A DNA stretch of 64,000 bases from positions 4,191,451 through 4,255,450 of the forward strand of contig CM036209.1 in the NCBI GenBank assembly GCA_020631735.1, in the 5' to 3' direction. The notes beneath the pieces were generated by a model, which was given only the letters and a program-made list of their open reading frames with translations, had not been told where the DNA came from and searched no databases. Shown piece after piece: positions 43,501 through 56,039 of the stretch. Position 1 is the stretch's first letter, and each line of letters opens with the position of its first letter. The stretch is from Saccharum officinarum. Lineage: Eukaryota > Streptophyta > Magnoliopsida > Poales > Poaceae. The position numbers and the translations under genes were made by a program.

Positions 43501-46238
43501 TTAACACACATATCCTATGATTTTTTGTTGCCTTTTGCAGTATATGAAATGCATGATTATGTTTCATTCTATGATAAGAAATTGTCTGTTTCTCTGCTGA
43601 TCAGCTGAGTGCAGAACAATCAGTTTCCTGAATTTCTCACTTGGGAACTGAATAGTCTTTTGATTTTATTATGCTCCATTATATTCAAGTGTGTTAATTT
43701 ACTTTATCCCTGATGGCATGATTTGCCGTTCGTGCGAATTTGATTGTCATTAAGGTGCATCATAGCAACCACGAATCACAAACAAGAAATCATATCATTT
43801 CCATAGGTTTTCTTAGAATAATAGAGTAGGGGTGGGCCAGAACAGCTTATTCTCACGAAGTTGCCAGTATTGTCGAATTCTTTTCTTTTGTATTCGAACT
43901 TTTGTTGTATCATTTCATCTGTCTCCTTTTACTTTGGGTTTGAACATTTTTGTTTATAAAGCATAGTAATTATCTTTTTATAATCCAATCAGGAGGAGGG
44001 AGTAACCAATGATATTCCAACAACTCTTCATAGGAGCAAAGCTGATTGCCCGGTTCCAGAGGTATTCTGACAATATGATGACATATCACATGTTGGAGTG
44101 TTTTGTAACTTTTCTTATGACCTTACTTTTGCAGGAGATGGTAACTGTCAGCGTGGATGGTTCTGTACTTGACAGGATTGCTAAAATTATGACATACCTT
44201 CGGCTTGGATCATCGGGGAAGGTCTTGAAGAAAAAGAAAAAGGATAGAGATATAAAAGGTTTGTTCATGAGAATAAATTATATACTAGGGATATTGTTAA
44301 GTTCGAATCTGAGAACAGGAAAACTTTCATGGTAAATACATTAGGAAATATGCTAAAGTGTTTTGTTTGGAAGAACTAACACATTTTTAGTTATATTATA
44401 TACTCCATCCTGTCATGATAACATGACGTTAGGACAGCACAACTGAACTAAATGTAAAGTTGTTAGTTTTGTCTGGGTGCATGAGTTTTGTTTCAATTGT
44501 ATTGCTAGTATTATTTTTAGGATTATCTTCATGTGCTTGCTGGTTAAGGTACTATGTTTGCTATATGCAGGGAAGAGCAATTTGGCAAGTGGTGACTATG
44601 ATGAGTCAGTAAAACCTTCCCAAATTAATGGTTCTACTCTGAAACATCAATCAGATATGCCACCACCACCAGCTCCAACCCCTCAGAACAATAATTTCAA
44701 TGGAAAGGAGAAACAACCAGTCCCTGTTGCAAGAGCAGACGATGATGACATTTTTGTTGGAGATGGAGTTGACTATTCAGTTCCTAACAAGGAAATAAGT
44801 CAGAGCCCTGTTTCTGATATGGATGAATCCCCACATAACCATCAGAAGCAGTCCAATTTCACTGAACCCATGTATGGCCCAGTACCACCATCTGAACCTG
44901 CTCAAGCTTGGCAACAGCAGGTATGCCTATAAATGTTAAGTGACTTAGCTGTGCACTGAATGTTAGAGGCTGGCGGTGTATTTGTTATCTCCCCATGTTC
45001 ATGGCCTGCTATAACCTGTTTTTAGTTTTATTTGCATTTTATTCAACTTGGTCTTAATATTTGGTGTCTTTTCTGGTGCCAGAACGGGTATGATGCTGTT
45101 CAAGCCCAGATGGCAGCTGCTGGATATCAAGGTGACTGGTCAAGCTATGTGTATGCAGAACAGCAGTTGGGTTATCCAGAACAGTATGTGCAGCAAAGCA
45201 CCCAGGAATACGATGTGTTAGCTGACCCTAGTATATCCCAGGATCCCAGGTTCATGACTCAAGCAGACAAGGATCGGGGTTTAGGTTCTGTTTTCAAACG
45301 TGATGATCAAAGGCTTAATCAACTGAGGGAAAAAGATGCACGGGAGAGAGATCCAAATTTTATTTCAGATAGTTACTCAGAGTGTTATCCTGGTTACCAG
45401 GAGTATAATAATGAGATTGCAGGAAGCGATGATGAAGATGATTTATCGAAGATGGATATGGGTGGACGGGTAAGTGAAATGACTTAGATCTTATGAACAA
45501 AAAAGTTCCCTTGCAAATGCAAGCCTATGCTTGTGACATGGGTTTCTGTGAAATCGCAGTGGATAGGCTAGGCATCACTTAGTTAATGTCTATTATGTTG
45601 CATTTGCTTTTAAATTGATTTGCACTAATAACTCATTTCTGCACATTTTTCTTCATTATGTATTTGAATATTCTGAAAACTAACAGTGAAGTGTTCTAGC
45701 TGTTTTTGTGAGATCTTTTTAGTTACTGTTCTGTCTGGTATTTGAGCATAATTCCAAGACTGTTGTCCTGATATTACTATGTTCTGGTTGTTTAGCCTGT
45801 ACTTCTTCTATTGTTCAGTTGTGATATAGATTGTGGCTTTTGGTTTTAAATGGTTTACTGAAGTCCATGGTCACATCTGCTGTGGAAAGATACAAAAATA
45901 ATTTCTCGCTGGCGCTTTTGGATAATCTCTGTAGTGTGTTCTGATATACGATTCTTGAGCAGGCAAAGGGCCGTCTTCACAGGTGGGACTTTGAGACTGA
46001 AGAGGAGTGGGCCAAGTACAACGATCAGAAAGAAGCCATGCCGAAGGCTGCCTACCAGTTTGGGGTGAAGATGCAGGACGGCAGGAAGACTAGGAAGCAG
46101 AACAAGGACCAGAAGCTCACGAATGACCTCCACAAGATCAACAAGATCCTGGCTAGGAAGAAGGGCGAGAAAGATGGGGCGGAAGATGGTGGTCACTACG
46201 ATGATGATTTACCTAGCTCGAAGAAACAGCGCGGCTGA
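40537..46238 (+). CDS. SMU2: SMU2, plant homologue of splicing protein RED
   Basis: RED/SMU2 works with SMU1 in the spliceosome and affects splice-site choice. Exons: 40537-40583, 41374-41511, 41612-41661, 42111-42225, 42949-42997, 43103-43192, 43993-44061, 44135-44258, 44571-44920, 45083-45469, 45963-46238. The total of 1695 nt gives 564 aa, and all junctions are in phase. The start MSSKKNYYKEKMMRRKEEKK matches plant SMU2. RED_N features follow: TPRYRDRAKERREDQNPDY, LGDLEHTHLVKGLDYALL across exons 3-4, and FLPGRMSFIYNM. A lysine-rich KVLKKKKKDRD precedes a low-complexity, proline- and asparagine-rich middle. The C-terminal RED region has DRGLGSVFKRDDQRL, YSECYPGYQEYN and HRWDFETEEEWAKYN, then a basic tail. 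The GC-rich stretch at about 40050-40536 is the probable leader. An inverted broken fragment of this gene lies at 11580-12965. Confidence 0.96.
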
Positions 46239-46867
46239 AGCTATCGTTTTTTCGTTTCTACTGCCGGTACGGCATTCTAGCGGAGAGTTATACAGTGCTA
46301 TGTTAGCTGGCAGCTGTATCATGTTGTATTTGTTTAATTAAGGTGACCGGTAGGAAATATGTTGATGCTATTGAGCCGAAACAACGGAAGAAATATGGCT
46401 GTATATGTAATTTTTTTTTTCGTAGAAAAGAAAAGGCAGAGCTTTATTATAATGAATCTGCAAGTATTTGATTTGTCAAAGAAGTCATATTGAGAGGCTT
46501 TTGTGATCTAGTGAGAGTTGAGAATAGCCAAGACTGGCTCAATGTTTAACCTGGGCTGTGACCTATTGCTGATGAAATTCTTGCAGTGCGGTGCTGAATA
46601 CTTCCTTGGATGTAGCTGCTAAATTTACAGCATGCTGCTCTGGGCTGCCCTATGAAACAAATCTCTCTGAAATCTGAATGCAGTGGTTATGTACTGATCA
46701 GTGGCAGGAACAGTATACTCGTTCAGGTTGTCTGAAACCCCTCGTGTTGAGATTGGTGCCAAACTTGCTTTCTGACAGGAGAGCCTTTGCAAAACTGAAT
46801 GGGATTAGTTTTAGTTCATTGACGGTAGCATAGCTAGCAATTTGGATTGTTCTCGAGGTTATTGGCA
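46239..46867. other. SMU2 3' flank, no gene seen
   Basis: AT-rich sequence after the SMU2 stop, likely containing its 3'-UTR. No further coding signature. Confidence 0.5.
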
Positions 46868-47025
46868 CCAGGACATATACATGTGAAAAAACTTTACATC
46901 CGTGGTCGATATTTTACCAGGAATAATATGATCCTTGGTGATTTTGTTATATACATGTGAAAATTTTTACCTCCGTGGTCGATATTTTACTGGGAATAAT
47001 ATGATCCTTGGTGATTTTGTTTTTC
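46868..47025. repeat. Tandem duplication, about 78-bp unit
   Basis: 'atatacatgtgaaaa..ttta c.tccgtggtcgatatttta' through 'atatgatccttggtgattttgtt' occurs twice in succession (about 46871-46948 and 46949-47024) with only a few differences. It lies just left of the SINE-like insert. Confidence 0.85.
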
Positions 47026-47050
47026 TTGCATCTCTGATTGCAGCCTCCCT

Positions 47051-47196
47051 GCGAACGGGCGCCTGCCCGGGTGGTCGGGTGGCCTCAGTAGCACCCGCGC
47101 GTGCTGGTTCGATCCCCCGCGGGGGCAATGCCAGCCGGCGGCAAAAAAAAAAAAAAAATCTCGCCCCCTCGCCTGTCCCGTGGAGGTTTTTTTTGG
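47051..47196 (+). mobile_element. tRNA-derived SINE-like retroposon with 13-bp target duplication
   Basis: TTGCAGCCTCCCT flanks both sides (47038-47050 and 47197-47209). The insert has a tRNA-like head with an A-box-like GTGGCCTCAGTAG and a B box GGTTCGATCC, followed by an A16 run (about 47143-47158) and a short T-rich tail. This combination of tRNA promoter boxes, A tract and long direct repeats is the mark of SINE retroposition. The T-rich tail after the A run is unusual. Confidence 0.75.
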
Positions 47197-47305
47197 TTGC
47201 AGCCTCCCTAGCTATAAAGCCGGATTGCGAACATTAGTGATATTTCTATGTTGCATAAAGCCGGATTGCTTCTGCAATGGTTGCACGAACTACTGGTTCG
47301 TATTA

Positions 47306-47626
47306 GGCCCTGTTTGGCAGAGCTTCACTTCACTAGTGAAGCCATTTTTTTTTGCTTCAGCTCCACGAACAGTTCCACCGGTGGAGTTGAAGTGGTTTTG
47401 GTAAACCGTTTGGCAAAATGGCTTCCCTGTGAGAGTATGTTTTTAGGGGCCTGGAGGAGGAGCCGGGAGAAGCCACTTTTTTTTTTGGCTCCATCCCACC
47501 CCACATCACTGTGAGAGCATATTTTTAGGGGCTTCACAAGCGAAGCTATTTTACTTTACCCCGTTTGGTAGAAAACGACTCCAAACGGCTCCTGAAGCCG
47601 GTGGAGAAGCCCTACCAAACAGGGCC
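47306..47626. mobile_element. Tourist (PIF/Harbinger) MITE, 321 bp
   Basis: The ends GGCCCTGTTTGG and CCAAACAGGGCC are perfect inverted repeats, flanked by the 3-bp duplication TTA (47303-47305 and 47627-47629). This is the usual Tourist structure. The interior is rich in 'gcttc'/'gaagc' palindromic phrases. Confidence 0.9.
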
Positions 47627-47629
47627 TTA

Positions 47630-48809
47630 GTCTTCCCCAAGAAAAAAAATCCCAACAAATTTCAAGCCGAATTATCTGAACAATCAATCATAAAGGCTTG
47701 TAAGATTCGTCGAAATTGCATAAACTTTATGTCGCGCGTGTCACCATCTAAAATTGCTCTGCCACGCAACGCCCTATCTTTACTTTGGGTGACAAAACAC
47801 CGACAGCATAGTTAGTGGATGCTTGGATGAAAACGTGGATTCATCCAAGTTAGCTGGATTCCTTAACTTCGTTTATTACTTATAAGTTTATACTGTACTA
47901 GGGATAGATTGTAATTGTTGTCAAGTGTCACCGTCAACATAAAATCTGAATCCGCCCTGGATCCGTGGAAAATGAAATTTTCTTGACGTTTTTTACCTGG
48001 TCCGTGGAATTTGGCGACAAATGGCCAGATCTACCTTATCCGTGGAAAATGAAATTATCTTCACGTACCTCAAATATTGCGCGGATACGGATACGAATAC
48101 GCCTCAAATACTTCTCTGATACATATCCAGGCCGTGGTCGTTTGTACGAATTACACACGTATTGGATCGGATACTCATATCAGATACGTTTGGGCTAGAT
48201 TGGATTTTGGATACGGCCCGTAGTCGAATAGATTGTAATTTGACATCCCTGCCTATCTATATATATCTTCCTCCATTCCAAATTTTATGGTTATTCCATC
48301 CCAAATTACAAGTCATTCGTTTTTCTACCAGAACGATTTACAAGTTGAAACTGAGAGAGTATTGGTTTAAAATATCGTGCCTTATCCCGGTGTCACTGTT
48401 TCCTAATAAGAATAATAAATAAGGTATCCGCGGAACGTATTGTATCGTATCCAATCCTAGTATCTGTATCCGTATTCGGGCACGTAGCGTACCATGCACG
48501 CACGCCGGACTAGTGTCATTGATAGGGCTGTTTCTTTTGCTGGAGGACTGCTTTACGGTCAAGTCTTTTTTGCTTAGCTCAGCTGCCTAAAGCAGTGTCA
48601 CTGGTAGTGCTGTTTCTGTGTTTCCGAGAATGCTTTGGTCAAGTCTTTTTGATTTCTCGCTGTCTGGCCCACTGTTACTAACTAGGAAGGTTCTTCGCAG
48701 GAAACCATCCCAAAATCCGTCTCGCTATTACTCTCGATCATATAGCGATAATTTAGTCACGTAGAGTATTCCGTGGTATATACAATATACTCTTACTAGT
48801 TCAAAGATA
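47630..48809. other. Intergenic with decayed repeats, no gene
   Basis: About 48070-48485 is bounded by 'gcggatacggatacgaatac' and 'gtatctgtatccgtattc', a candidate inverted-repeat element. Inside it, at about 48270-48360, lie degenerate Stowaway-like phrases. 48513-48568 and 48596-48650 are a short direct duplication (gtgtcattgatagggctgtttc ... ggtcaagtctttttt). No coding sequence is recognised. Confidence 0.5.
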
Positions 48810-48955
48810 CTCTCTCCATTTCAAATTGCAAGTCGTTCTGGCTTTTCTAGCTTATGCTACGTATTTAGATATACATTATGTCTACATGTATGTATAGTAA
48901 AAGCTATGTATGTATTTAGAAAAGTCAGAATGATTTACAATTTAGAATGGAGGAA

Positions 48956-48956
<1 letters not shown>
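48810..48956. mobile_element. Stowaway-type MITE upstream of lectin kinase 1
   Basis: CTCTCTCCATTTCAAATTG at the left and CAATTTAGAATGGAGGAAG at the right are inverted repeats, with TA on both sides. A rearranged, shorter version is present in the promoter of the broken duplicate at about 59230-59296. Confidence 0.8.

Positions 48957-49013
<57 letters not shown>
48957..49013. repeat. (TA)n microsatellite in the lectin kinase 1 promoter
   Basis: About 28 TA units end 45 bp before the ATG at 49059, directly after the MITE. The run is open in frame and produces a spurious upstream start at 48906. Confidence 0.95.
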
Positions 49014-49016
<3 letters not shown>

Positions 49017-49058
49017 CATCTGTCTTCCCAGAACACATCACATCCAAATAGCATAACC

Positions 49059-52041
49059 ATGGCCGCAGTGAGAGTGAGCTCCCGTCCCTCCTTCCTCGTC
49101 TTGTCCTCATGCCTCTACTACTGCTTCTTGATGCCGGCCATCCATTTCCGTCGCGCTAGCTCGCTCTCCTTCAACTTTACCTTCACCCCACCCCAAAGCC
49201 CTAACATCCGTGGTCTGATAAACTGCACCGGCGATGCGACCATCGATGGCGAATCGCTTTGGCTGACAAGAAGCAGATACAACCAAGAAACCACAAGCAG
49301 CGCCGGCTGGGCGCAATACGTGGAAGCAGTGCCGCTATGGGACAGAGCTAGTGGCGAGATGGCCAGCTTCACCACCACCTTCCACTTCAACATAACGCCG
49401 GTTGGCGGTAGTTCGGGCGGCGACGGGATGGCTTTCTTCCTCGCGCCTCCCGAGTCCGGTGTCCCCGTCAACGTCACCAACAGCGGGGGCGCCTTGGGCC
49501 TCCTCCCCAACTTTCCCAAGTACTGGAACGATACCGCTGGGATCATCGCGGTGGAGTTTGACACCTTTCAGAATCTGGATTACGCTGATATAAGCGACGA
49601 CCATATCGGAATCGACGTCAACTCCCTCATCTCCACGGCATCCACCAACATCACCTCGCAAAACAATAACCTCAAGTCCAATTCCATCGTCAGGTACAAC
49701 AATATCACCAAGTTGCTAGTCGCTGATCTCAACATCAACAACACATGGTACAACGTCGAGAAAACTATCGATCTGAGCAAGTACCTGCCAGAGAATGTCG
49801 CCGTGGGCTTCTCAGAGGCCACTGGCAGCTACTCCGAGCTGCACCAGATACTGTCATGGTCATTCACATCCACCCTGCAGGTGAAACCGCCAGCACCGGC
49901 GCCGCTGCCGCCTCTGACACCTGACAGCATCCAGAATCCCAAGAAGAGATCTGTAGGAAACCTGATAATCGCCGTGGCCGTGCTAGTGCCTCTGCTATTT
50001 CTCTTGGCATGTGCAGCCGTGCTGGCCTTTCTTGTACGGCAGCAGAAACACAGGAGAAGAAGAAGATCGTCGGGAGGAAGAGGGATACCACCAAATGGAA
50101 GCAGCGACGACGACAACGATTACCAAGAAAAAGACGACAGCAGGGCCGAGCTCGAGAGAGGAGTGGCTGCCAGTGGCCCCAGGCGGTATGCGTACCGCGA
50201 TCTGGCCACCGCCACCAACAACTTCGCCGAAGATTGCAAGCTCGGTCGCGGTGGCTTCGGAAGCGTCTATAGGGGTAAGCTTGCTGTTGCTGGCGAAGAG
50301 CGCCCGGTGGCCATCAAGATGTTATCATCGGAGTCGTCGACGCAGGGGAGAAAGGAGTTCGAGGCGGAGGTGAGGATCATCAGCCGGCTCAAGCATCGCA
50401 ACCTCGTGCAGCTCCTGGGCTGGTGCGACAGCCGCCACGGCCTCCTGCTTGTCTACGAGCTGGTGGCCCAAGGAAGCCTCGACAGGCATCTCCACAGCAG
50501 CGACAGCTTTTTGACGTGGCCAGAGAGGTAAACAACACATATAATTATCATGCATAGATAGACTAGTAATAATAAGCGACATATATAAGTGCTAGAAGAT
50601 TATTCATGGATAAACTCAACACATCTGGCCCCGTGGTTATCAAAGTTGTTTATATTTGCTCCTCTAATTTGTCCACGTTTATATAAATAATAAAGTACAT
50701 CCTTCTTAAATTTTGTCTTGTTGTAATAATTTCTAGTTACCAAAATCACTCTATATGTCGTTTTATCCATATTTGTTCCCCTTGAATCGCATCTCCATGT
50801 TTATTTGATGTGTTTATCACTTCATGCATATGTGCATGTGATTTGTAAGACACGTATGCATGCATAACATAGTTCGTTTTCTTCTATATTAGCAATAACG
50901 ACTGAAGAGAGTAATTGAGAAGCATTATTTTTTAGATAAACAGAGTTTCTGCCTCTACCATCCGAGGATGATACACAACTGATTGTCAAGATACAAACCA
51001 AGGCCATAAGTCACATGCTCTCATGTACAAGAGAGATAAAAATAGCAACACACACTTTAACTCAACTAGGAGCAGAGATAACAAGAAAAAGAACTAGGCT
51101 TCAATATTATTCCTGAAGCTCCACCCAATGGGTTACTTTAGGTTATTTTTAGAGGTTTAGATACAAATTTATAATGTCTCTTATATTATTTTTTTCATAA
51201 TAGCATGAATGGTTAATTATATATGGATGGATGATTCTGACTGTTGTGAGAATATTTAGGCTAGCTTTATCTCTTTGTACCAAGCACTGATTGATTTTTA
51301 AGGTACATATCACAAAGGTACCGGATCATCCTTGGCTTGGGATCGGCGCTGCGGTATCTCCATCAGGAGTGGGAGCAGTGCGTGGTGCACGGCGACATCA
51401 AGCCCAGCAACATCATGCTGGATGAGTCCCTCAGCACCAGGCTCGGTGACTTTGGCCTGGCCCGGCTCGGCGACTACGGCGCACGGTGGCACACCACCCG
51501 GGCCGTGATGGGCACGGCGGGGTACATCGACCCGGAGTTCGTCAACACGCACCACCCGAGCACCTACTCCGACGTCTACAGCTTCGGCGTCGTGCTCCTC
51601 GAGATCGTCTCCGGCCGGTGCCCCGTCATCCTGCTGGAAAGTGGCGCGCACTTCATCTTGGTGAAGTGGATGTGGGGCCTGTATGGCCGGAACACGATCC
51701 TCGACGCGGTGGACGAGCGGCTGCGGTCCGGCGACGAGGCCGACGACAGGTGCATGGAGAGGGTGCTCGTCGTCGGGCTCTGGTGCGCCCACCGTGACCA
51801 GAGCGAGTGGCCGTCCATCGCGCAGGCCATGCACGTCCTGCAGTCGGAGGACGCCAGACTTCCGGAGCTCACGCCGCAGATGTACAGGACGGTGTCCGAG
51901 TTTGCTGTCACTGGACGTGCTGTCGGCGCATTGTCCGTTCAGAGCTCCTCTTCCACGACCACGACAACTGGCGGCCACTCCAAGGTCTCTTCCGAGTCGG
52001 CGTCCTCGGCCTTGCTCCGGGATTCAAAAGGGTTGCCTTGA
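49059..52041 (+). CDS. L-type lectin receptor-like kinase (LecRK), copy 1, intact
   Basis: This is a plasma-membrane receptor kinase with an extracellular legume-lectin domain, of a family linked to defence and development. Two exons (49059-50527, 51303-52041) give 735 aa. Order: signal peptide (residues about 1-30); legume-lectin domain (about 33-275) with VEFDTFQNLDYADISDDHIGID and VAVGFSEATG; proline-rich linker; transmembrane segment (about 302-326, LIIAVAVLVPLLFLLACAAV); and kinase (about 388-690). The kinase has the glycine loop GRGGFGSVYRG, VAIK lysine near 420, LGDFGLARL and TAGYIDPEF. The catalytic loop reads VVHGDIKPSN, with glycine in place of the usual arginine of HRD. The start is chosen at accATGG because the longer frame only reads through the (TA)n run. 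Intron and exon 2 are almost identical to those of the duplicate at 60205-63430. Confidence 0.95.
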
Positions 52042-52242
52042 TTTACATTCATCACTGTTGTATAGGCTGCCTCTGGTCTTTGGCAGGCTGTGTGTGTATT
52101 ATATATTGACTATAAAATTACTTTTTTTTCATATTCATCACTGTTGTACTTCTTCACTTAAAAAAACAATCATCTGTTGTAGTTCTTCACTTAAAGCAAC
52201 CATCTTTGTAAATTGTGTTTTTACATTCAACACGAAGTATCA
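52042..52242. other. LecRK copy 1 3' flank
   Basis: AT-rich sequence with a short direct repeat (catcactgttgta at 52050 and 52136; gttcttcacttaaa near 52150 and 52183). No gene. Confidence 0.5.
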
Positions 52243-52246
52243 TTGA

Positions 52247-52500
52247 GGTGTTGTTTGGAAAGGCTTAAATTCTAGTAAAAGTCAGCTTTTCTCCAGCTAC
52301 CAACAACAGCTGCTTGGCAGAGAAGTTTGAGCCCGGAGGAGCTTACCGCGTTTGGCACATCAGCTTTTCCTTACCTCCCAACGGAGGCTTCCAAGGCTGG
52401 ATTGGCCGGATCTCGGCAATGAGGGCGTGTATATGGAAGGTGCCTACCAGACATTTGCTGGTCTGCCCGGCAAGTTTTCAGCCCTGCAAACAAACACGCC
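52247..52500. mobile_element. Candidate MITE, 254 bp
   Basis: GGTGTTGTTTGG at the left and CAAACAAACACGCC at the right form imperfect inverted repeats, with TTGA on both sides (52243-52246 and 52501-52504). The class is uncertain. Confidence 0.55.
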
Positions 52501-52664
52501 TTGAAAACAGATTGGACAATAGCTCTGAGAGCTTGGAGACGGAGAAGATGGCTGGTGGAGGAAGGCGCTCGCACCCAACCGGTGCGTGTCACGTCCTAAA
52601 ATTTTTATTTTGAGTTTTAAATAGAATCACTCTTGGGGATGAGGACGATATGCACTCCATTTAA

Positions 52665-52894
52665 GGGTCTGTTTGTTTCCATGTGTTAAAATTTAACTCC
52701 CATCACATCAATGTTCCCTCAAATGCATGGAGTACTAAATATAGACTAATTGCATGCATATCGACACAGATTAGGAGTAATTTACGAGACGAATCTATTA
52801 AGCCTAATTAGTCCAAGATTGGAAATTTTTTATCAAATAAGACGAAAGTGCTACAGTATTTGTTAAACTTTAACTCCTCAAACAAAACACCCCC
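52665..52894. mobile_element. Tourist-like MITE, 230 bp
   Basis: GGGTCTGTTTGTTT at the left and AAACAAAACACCCCC at the right are inverted repeats flanked by TAA (52662-52664 and 52895-52897). Interior phrases such as 'gacgaatctattaagcctaat' are common in grass MITEs. Confidence 0.8.
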
Positions 52895-52904
52895 TAAATG
52901 CTCT

Positions 52905-53067
52905 AGCGGCCCAGCACGAAGGTGATAGAAGCAATGGATGGCAGCCATGAGATCCTCTCTAATGATTGACCAGCAGACTTTATAGATGGTCCCTGTGAAA
53001 CTGTCTAGGTCAGGGGCCTTTTCTCCCGACATCTGCCAGATTGTGTTTTTTGACCTCATCTTCCGTG
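52905..53067 (-). mobile_element. LINE reverse-transcriptase fragment
   Basis: The minus strand reads EKAPDLDSFTGTIYKVCWSI then IREDLMAAIHCFYHL. This matches the plant LINE motif 'KAPGPDGFTGRFYK.CW.IIK.D...A'. It is only about 160 bp and is joined directly to the truncated copia LTR at 53068. Confidence 0.7.
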
Positions 53068-53490
53068 AGAGGGACGGAGAGGGAGAGTGGTGAGTGCACA
53101 GACCAGTGGGAGCTGTGGCAGGCATGGCGTTGGAGGAGCCGGAGGCGGCCATCGCGTTAGCGTGTTCTGCGCTAGGGCAGCGACGGTCGGGGAAGAAGGG
53201 CATCGCAGTGGAGACCGGCAGTGAAGACCGTGGTGGCGCAGTGCAGTGGCGGCGACTGGGTCTTCCCATCGCTGGCTGCGCCCCTCTATTAGATCGGAAT
53301 AGGGTTTGTCGGTGGGGTGCTGGCGGCTCAGAGGAACCTCGTGACTCGTGTCCTAGACCCCACCTCATCTTTATACTACATAGTGCGACGGGGGCCCACC
53401 AACCTCGAAAGGCTAGACGCCCCTAATCAGGGCGTTGGATCAAGGCCCAGCTCGGCTATTAGGCCGGGCTGGAGGAGATCAATTCTAACA
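53068..53490 (-). repeat. Truncated 3' LTR of the copia element
   Basis: It matches 58566-58988 over 423 bp with few differences. It lacks the last 86 bp of the LTR present in the other copy. Confidence 0.85.
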
Positions 53491-56039
53491 TTCTCTCCCT
53501 TAATCTCATCTTATACTTTGAACTTTAAACTTAACTTTACTCTTATTTCTTTTACCATTTCATCATAGATCAGTGCATAGAGCATGCCTCATCGTCACGG
53601 TCAGTCGCCGATAGTCTTAACAGCTACAATACACATCTATGATATGAAACAAATTCTTTAACTTTGGGCCCTTTATTGTCCAGAAATCATAGGCTTTCCC
53701 GTAAACTCATGTCGACTGTGTGTTCTCTAAATGCACTGGGTGGTAAGCCTTTAGTAAGCGGATTTGCAAGCACTTGCTTGTTACTTATATGTTCAATACT
53801 TTTAATATGATTCTAGACTTTCTCCTTTATAACGTATAACTTTAACATCAATGTGTTTGGCAGCACACTTGACCCGTTGTCATAGGAGCAAACTACTTAA
53901 ATGGTTATTGCTGTTGTCAACCATTATCAACTCCGAGTATAAGTTCACTTAACCATTTCGCCTATCCTTTAAGCCTCATAACAAGCTATACTATGGGTAT
54001 GCATCATTGATAACACCACAATTGTTTCTTTGGAGCTTATCTACAATAAAACTCCAACTGCGAGTGTTAGCTACTATATGGGTTTCACTAAACATCTCGC
54101 CAAAACTCATCAGTTATACCCACAACCTTTTGAGAGTACTTGTTCTTTCTTTCTTAGCATGAGGCCGGGCAACATTCTTAACTCCATTCTAGTGATCTAT
54201 ATCTGGACTGGACTTTTGTCAAAACAACTCGGATACGTAAACTACATTAGGGTAATATCATACTTGTACATTCATTAAGCTTCCAACAGCCGAAACATAT
54301 GGTACCATATTCATTTGATCTATTTCATATTGATTCTTGCAACACTAAAGTTCTCAAAACTATTACCCTTGACCATGGGAACAGACGTAGGTTTACCTGC
54401 ATACATACTTTATTTCTTTAGAAACTTTTCTTAACATGCCTATACGATAGTCCTAATACCACTTTTCTTCTATCTCAGTGAATTTTAATTCTTATAACGA
54501 GAGACATTTCACCGAGAACATTTTTATTGAACCTTGAGGACAAGAACTTCTTCTTATACAGTAGATTGACATCACTACTAGCGAGTAAGAGTCATCCACA
54601 TATACAGGATTAGGAAATGAATTTCTCATTCTATAAATTTGTACAAACGTAATTGTCCTCTCATTCTCTTTAACCCAAATTTCTAATTGACTCTTCAACT
54701 TTAAATACAGTGTCTAGAGACTTGCTCTAGTCCATAAGAGATTTCTATAGGTGGCATCCCTTACGTTCTTTTCTTTCCATGACAAAACATCTAGGTTGTG
54801 CTATGTAATTAATTTCATACAAATTTCATTGGGAAATGTCGTCTTTACTTTCATCTGATGTAACTCAGATCATGATGTGCCACTGACACTCATTGTAATC
54901 TATTTATTCTCTTCGCGCAAAATCTTTTGATTCAAGTCACACTTTACATCTTTACCTATTGTCTTTGGAGTCACATTTGTTTTATAGGCCCATTGATAGC
55001 CTACTGTTTTGGCTCCTTAGGAATTTATTCTAGATCCTAAAATATTATTGGTACTTATCGATTTCATTTTATCTTCCTTTGCTTCTAGCCATTTAAACGA
55101 GTGAACGTCTCTCATGACTTCTTCAATTGAGGTGGGATTACCCTCCATTTGAATTTCACTAATATAGACTTTATAGTCATCAGAAATATCTGATTTTCTT
55201 ATTCTTTGAGACTTTCTGGGGCCTCAGCTACTAGCATTTCTTAACCTTTATTGTCAAAAGATAATTGATTCTACAAGGTCCTATGTAACAAGATCCTTGT
55301 TTACATTATTCATCCTCATTGCGGTGTTAGGTCTTTTTGTACCATGCTCCCTCAGATTGTCCTATCTTCAAATTTTCTCATTTTGGGTTTAATCTGCTAA
55401 AACTCATATGGCGCGTTTAGCACCGCCTTAATAACTCTGAACCCGTCCATTATGAATACTGGCCGACTTTGCTATCTTCCTATCGGAACTGTAAAAGGTC
55501 TAGCAATTTAGCTATTTCTTTACTTTAGGGGTATCGTTATTATGACCGTCTTACTCCCCCAACGATCACATTCATCTTTTATAGATCACTCTTGCCTTCA
55601 ATGCATAGTATGCATCGCATTATCTGAAGTATAGGGGAGTATCTTTCTTAATTGTCTTTCTTAATTGATCTCACATTTCTCCCCCTCGAAATGTGGTATG
55701 AACTTTTCTACCACAATTTCAAAAAAACCATTCAGAACTCTTGTGAATGAGAAAACTTTGATTACTTACTTCATCCACATGATTACATCATGCAAAATGA
55801 AATTATTTCTTAATTCGCATGGGAGTACTTTTTCCTTATTTCACTTTAAGAACTCAACAGAGTCCTTTATCATTAGTACTTCTGCAAGTCACGCTCGCAT
55901 ACCATTCTTATCTTTAGGTTCGTATGTAACTTTCTATTATCCTTAAACTCATTGAGTGCTTAATGACTATGACACAATAGAAGTGCCCGGTCAACATTAG
56001 GATAGCATAAGAGTTACTCCATACTTTTCTCCTGGTGTA

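Noticed and set aside
47051..47140. Possible tRNA gene
   Set aside because: The A and B boxes are present, but there is no cloverleaf acceptor pairing. The A tract plus 13-bp flanking duplications identify a SINE-like retroposon.
48906..49058. Upstream in-frame extension of the lectin kinase beginning MYVFRKVRM
   Set aside because: It runs through a MITE end and a (TA)n tract (IYIYIY). The downstream ATG at 49059 has better context, precedes a normal signal peptide and matches the start of copy 2.
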